Part shown: in pieces, positions 47,427 to 57,071 of the stretch
How positions within the stretch are numbered: the stretch's first letter is position 1
Layout: each line of letters begins with the position of its first letter
Assembly (NCBI GenBank): GCA_903933715.1
Contig: CAIZLD010000017.1
Location: 61,300 to 125,299 of the forward strand
Direction: 5' to 3'
Length of the DNA: 64,000 nucleotides
Source of the DNA: an uncultured Spartobacteria bacterium
Lineage (GTDB): Bacteria > Verrucomicrobiota > Verrucomicrobiia > Chthoniobacterales > Chthoniobacteraceae
The notes under the pieces: model-generated
Told to the model about the DNA's origin: nothing
The model's input: the letters and a program-made list of their open reading frames with translations, nothing else
Databases searched by the model: none
Program-made: the position numbers and the translations under genes

Positions 47427-48760
47427 TTTCCAAAAATCCGGAATTGCGCGTGTTCGTTGGGCAGGATCACCGGCTGGCCGGACTCGATCCGGTAACCGCC
47501 CAATGCGGGCTGCGCTTTGAGTTTCTCGGCGACGGCAATGGCGGCTTGCGCGTTGGGAGCTTCCCCTTCCACCATAAACTGCTCGCGAGCCAAGTCGAAT
47601 TGCGTGATCCGCGTTTCAGGCGAGGGCAGGCTCTGGAAAGCGGCGAAGAGGATTTCGAGCGCGTACCGTTCCCGTTCGATGGCGGGCGAAAGATTTCTCC
47701 AGCGGGTCTGCTCGTCGAGGATGCCGTCCACCTGCGGCTGCATGGCGACGGCTTGCTTGCAAAGCGCATTGAGCCGTGCGCTTTGGAGGCCGATCCAGAG
47801 CAGTCCCAAAACCAGCAACGCCGCGTAGACCGCCCCGACCCCGATCAACCGGCTGCGCCATTGCCGCATTCGCGAGCGGCGGAGCTGTTCGGCGCGCCAC
47901 GGCTCGGGGGTGAGATCGATCGGCTCGCGCGGTTCCGCTCCTTGCAACTCCAACTCGTGCACCGGAGTCCCCAACAGCGACCCGAGCGAAGGGGACAGGG
48001 CCGAAAGGGAACGATCCAGATAGACCGATTGAAACGCGGGGGGGGCTCCCGCCATTTCCGCGCTCATCAAAATACGGGGAAGCGCGGCAAGCAGTTCGGA
48101 CTCGGGCACGTTCAAGACTTCGATAAAACCGAGGCGCGCGTTTTCAAAAATGCCAAAAACCAGCCGTTCCTCCTCGCGCCATAGGCCGCAAGCGACTTCC
48201 CCGGCAGGCGCTTGCGCGGCGAGATGCATGGCCCACAACGTCAGGCGTTGCGGTTCACGCTGCCTTTCCAGCAGCGGCGCACAAAGCGCCGCCAATGCCG
48301 GATGATGCATCCCAAACGCCAGCAGCGTGGTTTGCGGAGCAGGGTGCCCGGTTTGGGATAAAATCTGGAATCCGCACGAGGTCTCTTCGAGCGGATAAGG
48401 GAGGCTTTTTTCGAATTGCAACCGGACCATCCCGGCGAGTTCCTCCGGGTCAATCGCGGGAAGCGTCAGCCGTTCATAGACTCCGTAACGGGCCGCAAGC
48501 GCTACCGTGAGCGGGATCGGCTCCCCGATTTTACTCAATCGAAGCTCCTCCGCAAGCGCCCACCCGGCCTCCACGGCTCCGTCAAAAGAAGGGGCTTCCT
48601 GGTGGCTCATTTCTCCACGCGCCGTCACGGCCACCGCGCGCCAGCCACACGCCACGGGGGCCACGGTGAGCGCGGGTCCGGTTCTTTGCACTGGATGGAT
48701 CAATTCTCGTTCCACAAAAGAGTTAGCCTGCGCCACTTTCCACGCAACCCACACCTCTTG
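47423..48760 (-). CDS. PilM-PilN / GspL-like protein (start uncertain)
   Basis: ERLTLPAIDPEELAGMVRLQFEKSLPYPLEETSCGFQIL actin-like N domain; TM VGAVYAALLVLGLLWIGLQ then PilN-like C domain. ORF 47423..48931 overlaps xylB, so start is probably a downstream GTG. Confidence 0.65.
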   Translation of the reverse strand, partial: QEVWVAWKVAQANSFVERELIHPVQRTGPALTVAPVACGWRAVAVTARGEMSHQEAPSFDGAVEAGWALAEELRLSKIGEPIPLTVALAARYGVYERLTLPAIDPEELAGMVRLQFEKSLPYPLEETSCGFQILSQTGHPAPQTTLLAFGMHHPALAALCAPLLERQREPQRLTLWAMHLAAQAPAGEVACGLWREEERLVFGIFENARLGFIEVLNVPESELLAALPRILMSAEMAGAPPAFQSVYLDRSLSALSPSLGSLLGTPVHELELQGAEPREPIDLTPEPWRAEQLRRSRMRQWRSRLIGVGAVYAALLVLGLLWIGLQSARLNALCKQAVAMQPQVDGILDEQTRWRNLSPAIERERYALEILFAAFQSLPSPETRITQFDLAREQFMVEGEAPNAQAAIAVAEKLKAQPALGGYRIESGQPVILPNEHAQFRIFGK

Positions 48761-48780
48761 TCTAGAGCGATTCTCAATTT

Positions 48781-50334
48781 TTACGAAAGCGCGGGCCGTT
48801 GGGCCTCTGCCTCGAACTGCGCAAACCCGGGCAGGCATTCCCGGTAAACCTGGACCGCCGACGGGTTCGGCTCCACCCGGCCGATCGGCGGACAAAACGA
48901 GGCCGAGAGCGCCTCGTAAGCATAACCGCACCCGACGTGAGCCGCGATCATGGCCGCGCCAAGACCTGCGGAACCGGGGTTGGCAAGGGTTTCCACCGGG
49001 GCGGCAAACACATCAGCCAGGGTCTGCAAAATCCCGGCGCTTTGCGAGCCGCCGCCTGTGACCCGGAGTGTTTTGAACTCGCCCATCCAAAGAGAGTGGG
49101 TCCGCAAAGCCATCGCTTGGGCTTCGACAACGGCGCGAATCCGAACTTCGGGGGCCGCTCCCGCAAAATCGAAATTGGCCCGCAACCCGGGTTGAGTGAC
49201 CCGGGGCGTGATTTCGGCTTCGAACCAGGGGAGCACCCATTGCCCATGGTTTCCTGCCGGGGTGCGCTCGAAGGCGGCTTTCCCGAAAAAGCTCCAATCG
49301 ACCCCGGCCTCGTCCTTGACCCTTTCCCGGGCCAGCGAGCCGTTTTTAAAGCAGGTCAGGCACATAAAGCCGCCCGCGGGATGTCCAAAGACGTGCCCAA
49401 ATCCCGCCGGATCAACCCGATACGGGTCCAGCGCGGCAAAGAAGGTGTCGCTGGTGCCGAGACTGACCACGGCAGAGCCTTGCCCGATTCCTCCGCAACC
49501 GACAAGGCTTGCCGGATTATCTCCGGTCCAGATCGCAACCGGGATGCCCGCCGCAAACCCATATTTGGTAAAATAGCCCGACAACCGGCCTGCCATTCCC
49601 GGAACCGCAACGATACGCGGCAGTTTTTCCAGGAGCCCCGGCGCGGTCGCTTCCGCGATTTCGGCATCCCATTGCAGGTCGTTCAAATTGAGAAGGTTCA
49701 TCCCCGCTCCATCGCCGCTGTCGAGCGGGGCGTCGCCGCCGATCAGCACCGAGCAGAGGAATGACGAAACCAGATGAATCCGCCGGGTGGCAAGATAATC
49801 TCCCGGCGTGGTCTTCCAGAATTTGCGGATTTGCGCGCCGGTAAAACGTTCAATCGCAGGCGAACCGGTCGCGGATTGCAACCGATCGCCAATAGCCGCC
49901 GTGATTTCCGCGCATTCGGCGGAGGTGGAGCTGTCCATCCAAATGGGAGAGGTCGGCCGGGAGAGGGCCGGGGCCAGTTGCCCCGCCAAATTGCCTTCCG
50001 GCTTAAGCCCGCTTACGATCCCAAAGAACGCCTCGTTGAAATAAACCGACCCGTGTTGCTGCCCCGAGCCACCGATCCCTTGGACCTCTTGAAGCGGCAA
50101 TCCCTGCGCCTGCATCCGGCCCAAGAGCAAGTCCAGCGCGGCCAGCCAGAGCAGCGGATCGGCGTGCTTGACGAGCGGATCGGGATTGGGCAGAACGCCG
50201 TCGCGGCATCCGTATTCCGGCAAATCGTGGCCGTAATTGACGGCGCTTGTCGCCACGACGCTCCCTTGCGCCGCGTCGATAAGAACCGCCTTCAGCCCTT
50301 GCGTGCTGCTGTCGAGTCCCAGATACAAGGCCAT
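48781..50334 (-). CDS. xylB: Xylulokinase
   Basis: MALYLGLDSSTQGLKAVLID, GIGGSGQQHGSVY, SPIWMDSSTSAECAEI, TGDNPASLVG, RVTGGGSQSAGILQTLADVFAAPV. Confidence 0.94.
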   Translation of the reverse strand: MALYLGLDSSTQGLKAVLIDAAQGSVVATSAVNYGHDLPEYGCRDGVLPNPDPLVKHADPLLWLAALDLLLGRMQAQGLPLQEVQGIGGSGQQHGSVYFNEAFFGIVSGLKPEGNLAGQLAPALSRPTSPIWMDSSTSAECAEITAAIGDRLQSATGSPAIERFTGAQIRKFWKTTPGDYLATRRIHLVSSFLCSVLIGGDAPLDSGDGAGMNLLNLNDLQWDAEIAEATAPGLLEKLPRIVAVPGMAGRLSGYFTKYGFAAGIPVAIWTGDNPASLVGCGGIGQGSAVVSLGTSDTFFAALDPYRVDPAGFGHVFGHPAGGFMCLTCFKNGSLARERVKDEAGVDWSFFGKAAFERTPAGNHGQWVLPWFEAEITPRVTQPGLRANFDFAGAAPEVRIRAVVEAQAMALRTHSLWMGEFKTLRVTGGGSQSAGILQTLADVFAAPVETLANPGSAGLGAAMIAAHVGCGYAYEALSASFCPPIGRVEPNPSAVQVYRECLPGFAQFEAEAQRPALS

Positions 50335-50346
50335 GGTGATTCGGAC

Positions 50347-51669
50347 CTATGCCCCGATGAGGTAGTCGTTGAGGATCGTTTCGAGCATCTCCTGGCGGCC
50401 GCTCTTGGGCTTCGGTTCGCCATGTTGCATCACCCATGCTTCCAGGCTTTCGCTGGTGGCTTTGCCTGCGAGAATCTCCTGTCCGAGCGGCGATTTCCAC
50501 GACGCATACCGCTCTGCCACAAAGTTGGCCAACGCATTATCGGCGGCGATTTTGTCGGCCACGATGAGCCCGCGCGCGAACGCATCCATTCCGCCGATAT
50601 GAGCATAGAAAAGGTCGAGCGCATCCACCGAACCACGGCGGCATTTCGCGTCAAAATTGAAACCGCCCACGCCGATTCCGCCTTCCTGCTGGAACACGGC
50701 GAGCATGGCGGCCGTGGTGGAGTAGAGATTGCTCGGGAACTGGTCGGTGTCCCATCCGAGCAGCATGTCGCCCTGGTTCGCATCAATGCTGCCGAGCTTG
50801 CCTTCGGCGGCGGCCACGGTGAGCTCATGCTCGAAGGTGTGCCCGGCGAGCGTGGCGTGGTTGGCTTCGATGTTAATCTTGAAATGCTCGTAGAGGCCGT
50901 GGGCGCGCAGGAAGCCGAGCACCGTCGCCGTGTCGAAATCGTATTGATGCTTGGTCGGCTCCTTTGGTTTCGGCTCGATCAAAAATTGGCCGGTGAAGCC
51001 GGTTTTTTTCTTGTGATCGACGGCGAGTTGCAGGAAGGCGGCGAACTGCTCCTGCTCTTGCTTGTAATCGGTGTTGAGAAGCGTCTCATACCCTTCGCGG
51101 CCACCCCAGAAAACGTAGTTCTCGCCGCCCAGTTCGTGCGTGGCATCCATGGCGTGTTTGACCTGCGCGGCGGCGTAGGCAAACGCGTGGACATCCGGGT
51201 TGGTCCCCGCCCCGTGGGTGTACCGGGGATTGGAAAAGCAGTTGGCCGTTCCCCAGAGAAGCTTGATCCCGGTGTCGTTTTGGAGCTGCTTGGCTTGCGC
51301 AACAATGGCGTCGAGGTTCTTGCACGATTCGGCGAACGTCCCCCCTTCCGGGGCGATGTCGCGGTCGTGGAAACAGTAAAACGGAGCCCCCAGCTTTTGG
51401 CAGAATTCAAAATTGGCCCGCAGCGCGTGTCCGGCGATCTCCATCGGCGAACCGGCGTTCCACGAGCGCGCCCAAGCCGCCGGGCCAAACATATCGGCCC
51501 CGGTTCCCTTGAACGTGTGCCAGAAAGAGACCGCAAACCGGAAATGCTCGGCCATTGTCTTGCCGCCAATCACGCGGTTGGCATCATACCATTTGAACGC
51601 GAGCGGTTTGCGGCTTTGCGGCCCTTCGAACAGGATGGGAGATTGGATTTCGGGAAAGTAATCGCTCAT
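50347..51669 (-). CDS. xylA: Xylose isomerase
   Basis: FWHTFKGTGADMFG, FYCFHDRDIAPEG, LLWGTANCFSNPRYTHGAGTNPD, FWGGREGYETLLNTD, LIEPKPKEPTKHQYD. Confidence 0.97.
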   Translation of the reverse strand: MSDYFPEIQSPILFEGPQSRKPLAFKWYDANRVIGGKTMAEHFRFAVSFWHTFKGTGADMFGPAAWARSWNAGSPMEIAGHALRANFEFCQKLGAPFYCFHDRDIAPEGGTFAESCKNLDAIVAQAKQLQNDTGIKLLWGTANCFSNPRYTHGAGTNPDVHAFAYAAAQVKHAMDATHELGGENYVFWGGREGYETLLNTDYKQEQEQFAAFLQLAVDHKKKTGFTGQFLIEPKPKEPTKHQYDFDTATVLGFLRAHGLYEHFKINIEANHATLAGHTFEHELTVAAAEGKLGSIDANQGDMLLGWDTDQFPSNLYSTTAAMLAVFQQEGGIGVGGFNFDAKCRRGSVDALDLFYAHIGGMDAFARGLIVADKIAADNALANFVAERYASWKSPLGQEILAGKATSESLEAWVMQHGEPKPKSGRQEMLETILNDYLIGA

Positions 51670-51756
51670 AAGTTTTGGAATCGGAGTTGAGGGAATTGAC
51701 GACGGCCTTTGAGATGGAATCTTCTGGCCACGGGGCGATTGCATCGTATAAATAAA

Positions 51757-51784
51757 GTTTACGCCATGTCCTTTTTTCGTAAAC
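51757..51784. promoter_or_regulatory. Inverted repeat GTTTACG-N14-CGTAAAC, candidate XylR operator
   Basis: Between divergent xylA (start 51669) and xylR (start 51816). Confidence 0.45.
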
Positions 51785-51815
51785 CGGGACGTATTTTCGC
51801 CAACCGCTCCGTCCG

Positions 51816-52979
51816 ATGAAAAAAACCACCCATATCGGTCTGCTCGTCGATGCTTCCCGGGCTTACGGGCGGGGCATCTGCCGGGGGGTGGCCAATTTCG
51901 CGGACACCCGGCCCGACTGGTTGATCCTCGCCCACGAGCGCCCGGAGCTAAACGAACTCCCGGATTGGCTCAAGAAAGGGCGCGTCGATGGGTTGATCGC
52001 TTACATCCCCAACCGCAAACTGCACCGGAAAATCAGCTCGCTGGGTATCCCGGTGGTGGACGTGCACGGCCGCTGCCGGAGCGCAAACATCCCGGCCATC
52101 GAGTCGGATGCCGAAATCATCGTCACTCTCGCGTTTGAGTTTTTCCTGAAATCCGGGTTTGAACATCTCGCCTTCTGCGGCTATCCGAGCGTCTTTTTTT
52201 CCGACCAGCGGGAAGCCGCCTTCCGTTCGCAGGCCGCCCAGTCCGGCAAAGCCGTGCACATCTACGCCCCCGCCCGGTCGGGACAGGCTGGCGACGATCT
52301 TTACCGGTTTGAGAAGGCGCGCCTGGGCCAGGAAGCGGGTCTATCCCGGTGGTTGCGCGCCCTCCCCAAACCGGTCGCCATTCTCGCCTGCAACGATATC
52401 CGGGGCCAGCAAGTCATCAACGCCTGCCGCGAGGCGGGCCTTGCGATGCCGGAGGAGGTTTGCGTCTTGGGGGTGGACAACGACGAAATTATTTGCCGGC
52501 TTTGCCGACCCACCCTCTCCAGCATCGAGCCGGATGTGGAGCGCATCGGGGGGCTCGCCGCGCAGCTCATGGCCGCGCAGTTGGCGAGGAAACCGGTGGC
52601 CGCGATCCACCACATCCCCCCGCGCCAAGTGGTTCAACGCGAATCGACCGATACCGTCGCGGCCCGGCACCCCGTGGTGGTTCAAGCCGCGCGGCTCATC
52701 CGCGACCCGCGCCACGCGGAGGCATCGGTGGAACAGATTTGCGAGCAAGCGGGCGTCTCCCGCTCCACCTTGGACAAACTATTCCTGACGCATTTGGGAC
52801 GCCCCGTGGCCAAGGAAATCACGCGCATCCGGCTCCAGCGCAGCGAACAACTCTTGCGCCACACCGATCTCTCGCTGACCCAAATCGCCCAACGCTGCGG
52901 ATTTTCCTCCGCCACCTATTTCTGCCGCTTCTTCAAACGCGACACCGGGTTGACGCCCAACGCTTACCGCAAATCGTAG
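51816..52979 (+). CDS. xylR: XylR-type transcriptional regulator (LacI-like sensor + AraC HTH)
   Basis: HIGLLVDASRAYGRGICRGVANFA; GVDNDEIICRLCRPTLSSIEPD; AraC HTH CEQAGVSRSTLDKLF...LSLTQIAQRCGFSSATYFCRFFKRDTGLTPNAYRK; divergent from xylAB. Confidence 0.92.
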   Translation: MKKTTHIGLLVDASRAYGRGICRGVANFADTRPDWLILAHERPELNELPDWLKKGRVDGLIAYIPNRKLHRKISSLGIPVVDVHGRCRSANIPAIESDAEIIVTLAFEFFLKSGFEHLAFCGYPSVFFSDQREAAFRSQAAQSGKAVHIYAPARSGQAGDDLYRFEKARLGQEAGLSRWLRALPKPVAILACNDIRGQQVINACREAGLAMPEEVCVLGVDNDEIICRLCRPTLSSIEPDVERIGGLAAQLMAAQLARKPVAAIHHIPPRQVVQRESTDTVAARHPVVVQAARLIRDPRHAEASVEQICEQAGVSRSTLDKLFLTHLGRPVAKEITRIRLQRSEQLLRHTDLSLTQIAQRCGFSSATYFCRFFKRDTGLTPNAYRKS

Positions 52980-52990
52980 GCTGTTAATAG

Positions 52991-53055
52991 TCTCTCGCAA
53001 AGACGCAAAGGCGCAAAGGAAGAAAAACCCTCTTATCTTTGCGTCTTTGCGAGAG
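52991..53055. repeat. Dispersed hairpin repeat tctcgcaaagacgcaaaggcgcaaag...ctttgcgtctttgcgaga (copy 3)
   Basis: Same family as 11641..11717. Confidence 0.9.
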
Positions 53056-53118
53056 TAAATTCCATTGACCCACGCATTGGCAAGCTGATCTCCGAACCCG
53101 CTTCCAGAGGAGCTTACT

Positions 53119-54330
53119 ATGCGTCAAGCCGCTGTTTTGCTGATGGTCTGCTGTGTGGGGTTCACATCGGGATGCCGCCGAGCCCCGCAAGCCAAACCCG
53201 AGCCCAAAGATGCCGCACCGCCCGTGGCGGAACAAACCGAACCGGCTGCCGCCGAGGCCAAAGCGACCCCGGTTCCGGTGAATCGCAATGCACAGGTGAT
53301 CGTCTTGGGATACCATCGTGTCGTCGATAATGTGCATCGCCCGGATACGGAAATCACCAAGGCCGATTTTGAAAAGCAGATGCAACAGCTCAAGGACGAG
53401 GGGATCACCGTGATCCCGATGCGCGATTTCCTCGCCTGGAAACGCGGGGAAAAGGATATTCCCGCCAAGAGCGCGGTGCTAACGTTCGATGACGGCTGGA
53501 AATCGCAATACGAAGCGGCGTGGCCGATCCTCCGGAAATTCAACTATCCGTTCACCCTTTTTATCTACACCGATTATGTCAAGGGCGGGCCGAAATCCGG
53601 CGGGGAATCAATCACCTGGGAGCAGATCGCGGAGCTGCGCGATGCCGGGGCGGACATTGAGGGGCACACTGTTTCCCACAAAGATTTGCGCGGACCGACC
53701 AAACGGGGCGGGGCCGTTACCCCGGAATACGATGCGTGGCTGTGGAACGAGTTGAACGGCTCCAAGCAGGCTTTGGAGCAGCGGCTCGGGGTCAAAATCG
53801 AAGCCCTGGCAGTGCCGTTCGGGTTCTACAATGCCCACGTCCAGGAGGTTGCGAAAAAGGCGGGCTACGACGCCATCTTCACGGTTTACGGCCAGAAAAT
53901 CGGCTACGGCTCGCCCAATAATTCGCTGGGCCGGTACATGATCGAAGCGAACAAACCCAAAGTGTTTGCGAGCGCCGTCCGGTTCGGATCGGGAGTCACT
54001 TCCGCCTCGGAACCGGTGGCCGAGTTCACCGGGAACGCGCTCAAAACCGAGCCCGCCGACAATGCGACGATTGGTGATTCGCGCCCGGTCATTAAAGTCA
54101 GCACAGAAACGTTTGGAAATATCGATCCGGCTTCGTTGACGATGCGGGTGAGCAGCCTGGGAACCGTCAACGCCCAGTACGATGCCGCGGCGAAGAGCTA
54201 CAGCTATCAACCGCCCCATAAACTCAACGACAACCGCTACTCGGTGATCGTCTCCGGCAAGGCGGACGGCAAAAAAGTGGAAGCGCGTTGGGGGTTCAAT
54301 TTGGATTCCAAAGCCGCCAAGCCGCAATAA
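53119..54330 (+). CDS. Polysaccharide deacetylase (NodB/CE4) family lipoprotein
   Basis: Lipobox VGFTSGC; AVLTFDDGWKSQYEAAWPILRKFNYPFTLFIYTDYV; EGHTVSHKDLRGP. Confidence 0.9.
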   Translation: MRQAAVLLMVCCVGFTSGCRRAPQAKPEPKDAAPPVAEQTEPAAAEAKATPVPVNRNAQVIVLGYHRVVDNVHRPDTEITKADFEKQMQQLKDEGITVIPMRDFLAWKRGEKDIPAKSAVLTFDDGWKSQYEAAWPILRKFNYPFTLFIYTDYVKGGPKSGGESITWEQIAELRDAGADIEGHTVSHKDLRGPTKRGGAVTPEYDAWLWNELNGSKQALEQRLGVKIEALAVPFGFYNAHVQEVAKKAGYDAIFTVYGQKIGYGSPNNSLGRYMIEANKPKVFASAVRFGSGVTSASEPVAEFTGNALKTEPADNATIGDSRPVIKVSTETFGNIDPASLTMRVSSLGTVNAQYDAAAKSYSYQPPHKLNDNRYSVIVSGKADGKKVEARWGFNLDSKAAKPQ

Positions 54331-54393
54331 CCGCGGCTCGCGCGAACTTAGGGCTCGTTTCCAATCCTCCGATTGGGAGCGAGCCCGAACTTG

Positions 54394-54468
54394 TCTCTCG
54401 CAAAGGCGGAAAGACGGAAAGAAGAGGAGGCTTGTCTTTCCTTTGCGCCTTTGCGTCTTTGCGAGAGA
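54394..54468. repeat. Dispersed hairpin repeat tctctcgcaaaggcggaaagacggaaag...ctttgcgcctttgcgtctttgcgagaga (copy 4)
   Basis: Same family as 11641..11717; preceded by ccaatcctccgattggg (nested family seen at 20868). Confidence 0.9.
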
Positions 54469-54486
54469 TTAAAAAATAGAGGAGAT

Positions 54487-55587
54487 TTAATAGGTCTCCA
54501 CCGGGGAGCGCTTCCCGTTTTCCGGGCTGCGCTCGCGGGCCTTCTCTTCGCCCAGCGTGTCCACGCGCAATTGCCACACCTCGGCATCGCGCCGCTGGAA
54601 CTCGGCTTCACTAAACGCATCCGGCGGTGCCATCTTCGCCTTGAATCGGTGGATATTCTCCAACGCCCGGTCGAGTTCCGCCGAGGGGAGCCGTTCCAGT
54701 GTTTTCCACGCATCTTCCACGTTCGGAATCCGGTGGCAGATCATCGCCAGATCGTTGCCCGCCGTAATGGCCAACCGGATCGTTTCCTCCAGCCCGTAAT
54801 GGTTGAGGATCGCCCCCATGTCGAGGTCGTCGGTCATGATCAGCCCATTAAAACGGAACTCCTCGCGCAGCAATCCGGCCACCACCGCCCGCGAAAGCGA
54901 GGCGGGGGTGCGCGTGCTCTCCAACGCCGGATAAAACGCGTGGCACGTCATCATGGAATCGATCTTGTCGATGAAATGCTTGAACACCGCAAGCTCCGCC
55001 GCGTCGAGTTGCTCCCGGGTGCGGTCGATGTCAGGAAGTTCGTGGTGGGCGTCGATTTTCGCGCAGGTATAGCCTGGGAAATGCTTGCCGCAACTGGCGA
55101 TCCCCTCAGCCCTCAGCCCGTCGTTGAACGCCCCGGCCAACGCAATCACCTGCTCCACGGTTTTGCCATAACAGCGGCCCCGCAGCGAGTTGTCGGCCTC
55201 ATCGTCAAAAGAAATATCGAGCACGGGGCACAGGTCCAGATTGAACCCGAAAAGCCGCAGCAGCCGCCCGGTGATTTTGCCGTGGCGCAGAATCAGCCCG
55301 GCGTCTCCTTTATCCCGTAATTGCTGGGCATTGGGCGGTTCGCTGCCGATTTCCCGGAGCCGGGAAACGCGCCCCCCTTCCTGGTCAATGGTGATGATCG
55401 GCTCGACCGGCGAAAGGTCGCGCAGATCGTCGATCAACTTGCGAAGCTGCAAAGCTGATTTAATGTTGCGGCCAAACAAAATGAATCCGCCCGGCGTGAC
55501 CCGCCGGAAAGTTGCCGCCGTTTGTGAATCCAGCTCCGGGCCCGGAACGCCCGAGAGCAATAATTGACCAAGTTGAGAACGCTCCAT
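54487..55587 (-). CDS. nagZ: Beta-N-acetylhexosaminidase (GH3)
   Basis: GGFILFGRNIKSALQLRKLIDDLR, ITIDQEGGRVSRLR, CGKHFPGYTCAKIDAHHELPDID, NGLIMTDDLDMGAI. Confidence 0.95.
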   Translation of the reverse strand: MERSQLGQLLLSGVPGPELDSQTAATFRRVTPGGFILFGRNIKSALQLRKLIDDLRDLSPVEPIITIDQEGGRVSRLREIGSEPPNAQQLRDKGDAGLILRHGKITGRLLRLFGFNLDLCPVLDISFDDEADNSLRGRCYGKTVEQVIALAGAFNDGLRAEGIASCGKHFPGYTCAKIDAHHELPDIDRTREQLDAAELAVFKHFIDKIDSMMTCHAFYPALESTRTPASLSRAVVAGLLREEFRFNGLIMTDDLDMGAILNHYGLEETIRLAITAGNDLAMICHRIPNVEDAWKTLERLPSAELDRALENIHRFKAKMAPPDAFSEAEFQRRDAEVWQLRVDTLGEEKARERSPENGKRSPVETY

Positions 55588-55607
55588 AGCATTGACCCTA
55601 AATTTTT

Positions 55608-56831
55608 ATGATTTTCAATCAATCGAAAACCGGTCGGTTTTTCCCCGTTTGTGTGGCCCTCGTTTTGGGGGCGCTGCTCGGAACAGCTCAAGCCCAGCAA
55701 GTGGAACTGGGCATTGATGTCCTCAAATCGCACGACTTTTCCATCCTCCAGGGCAAACGGGTGGGCCTGGTCACCAATCACACCGGCATCGACTCGCACG
55801 GCGTCAAGACCCGCAAAATCGTGGCTAAAGCCCCCGGGGTCCATTTGGTCGCCCTGTTTGCACCGGAGCACGGCCTCGACGGCGTCGTCGGCGCGGGCAA
55901 ATATGTGGCCGCCAAAAAAGACAGCCTGACGGGGCTGCCGTGCTACTCCCTCTACGGCCCCACCCGCAAGCCAACGCCCGCCATGCTCAAGGGGCTCGAC
56001 GTGCTCGTCTACGACATGCAGGACATCGGGAGCCGCTCCTACACCTACATCTCGACCATGGTCAAATGCATGGAAGCGGCAGGCGAAGCCGGGATTCCGT
56101 TCATCGTCCTCGACCGGCCCAATCCGCTGGGCGGACAGCGCGTGGAAGGCCCGCCGATGGAGCCGCAATGGATCTCCTTCGTCGGCCAGCTCCCGGTCCC
56201 TTACGTTCACGGAATGACCGCCGGGGAACTGGCTCAAATGGCCAACGCCAAAGGCTGGGCCACCCCCAAATGCAACCTGACGATCGTGAAAATGCGCGGC
56301 TGGCAGCGGGAAATGACTTGGAACCAGACCGGGCTCCAATGGATCGCCACCTCGCCCAACATCCCCTACTCCAACTCGCCGTTCTATTACGTCGCCACCG
56401 GGCTGGCCGGGGAAGTCGAGGGGATCGAAACCGGCTGCGGCGGCCCCGAGCCGTTCCAGATCGCCGCCTGCAAATGGACCGACGCGGACCGGTTCACCGG
56501 CTACATGCGCTCGCTCGATCTGCGTGGCGTCAGCTTTACGCCGTATTCGAAAAACGGGTTTGAAGGTTGCCGCATCCGCATCGAGCCGTCCGCCGAGGCC
56601 GACTTGTGCGCCATCGGGGTTTACATCCTCGCCGCCGCTCAAAAGAGCGCCCCGCGCAGTATTTTCGCCGGGCCGGCCAGCAAATACGATATTTTCTATA
56701 AATGCTACGGCAGTAACTCGATCCGCGTGGCCATTGAACGGGGCGTCTCCCCATCAAAGATCATCTCCAGTTGGAGCGGAGCCAATTCGAGCTTCCGCAC
56801 CGACCGCAAGCCGTACCTGCTCTATCCGTAA
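55608..56831 (+). CDS. DUF1343 family, NamZ-like exo-beta-N-acetylmuramidase
   Basis: VELGIDVLKSHDFSILQGKRVGLVTNHTGIDSHG, LFAPEHGLDGVVGAG, DVLVYDMQDIGSRSYTYISTM, LDRPNPLGG. Confidence 0.9.
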   Translation: MIFNQSKTGRFFPVCVALVLGALLGTAQAQQVELGIDVLKSHDFSILQGKRVGLVTNHTGIDSHGVKTRKIVAKAPGVHLVALFAPEHGLDGVVGAGKYVAAKKDSLTGLPCYSLYGPTRKPTPAMLKGLDVLVYDMQDIGSRSYTYISTMVKCMEAAGEAGIPFIVLDRPNPLGGQRVEGPPMEPQWISFVGQLPVPYVHGMTAGELAQMANAKGWATPKCNLTIVKMRGWQREMTWNQTGLQWIATSPNIPYSNSPFYYVATGLAGEVEGIETGCGGPEPFQIAACKWTDADRFTGYMRSLDLRGVSFTPYSKNGFEGCRIRIEPSAEADLCAIGVYILAAAQKSAPRSIFAGPASKYDIFYKCYGSNSIRVAIERGVSPSKIISSWSGANSSFRTDRKPYLLYP

Positions 56832-57071
56832 ACGCTCCGACTCCTCGGCGGATCGCGCCTTTCAATAGAGCTCGCTTGCGCTCGATCGTTTTGGAAATCG
56901 CCCACGGAGTGGCCGATCCACCAGCGTAAGGCGGATCGCGATCTCCGAGCGCGATAGTGACGGCGCCTGCTATTGCCCATCCATGTGCCGTCCCCAATCG
57001 CCCGCGGAGCGTCACCTTCTTAATTGCTGGCTTCCGGGGTTAAGCCCGGTTAGATTTCCAAGCACCACATC

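Noticed and set aside
48760-48931. Upstream part of ORF 47423..48931 as true N-terminus of the PilM-like protein
   Set aside because: It overlaps the 3' end of xylB on the same strand and looks like out-of-frame xylB sequence.
49774-51690. 638-aa ORF on + strand
   Set aside because: Antisense shadow of xylB/xylA, which have clear family motifs.
55434-56642. 402-aa ORF on - strand
   Set aside because: Antisense shadow of the DUF1343 gene.
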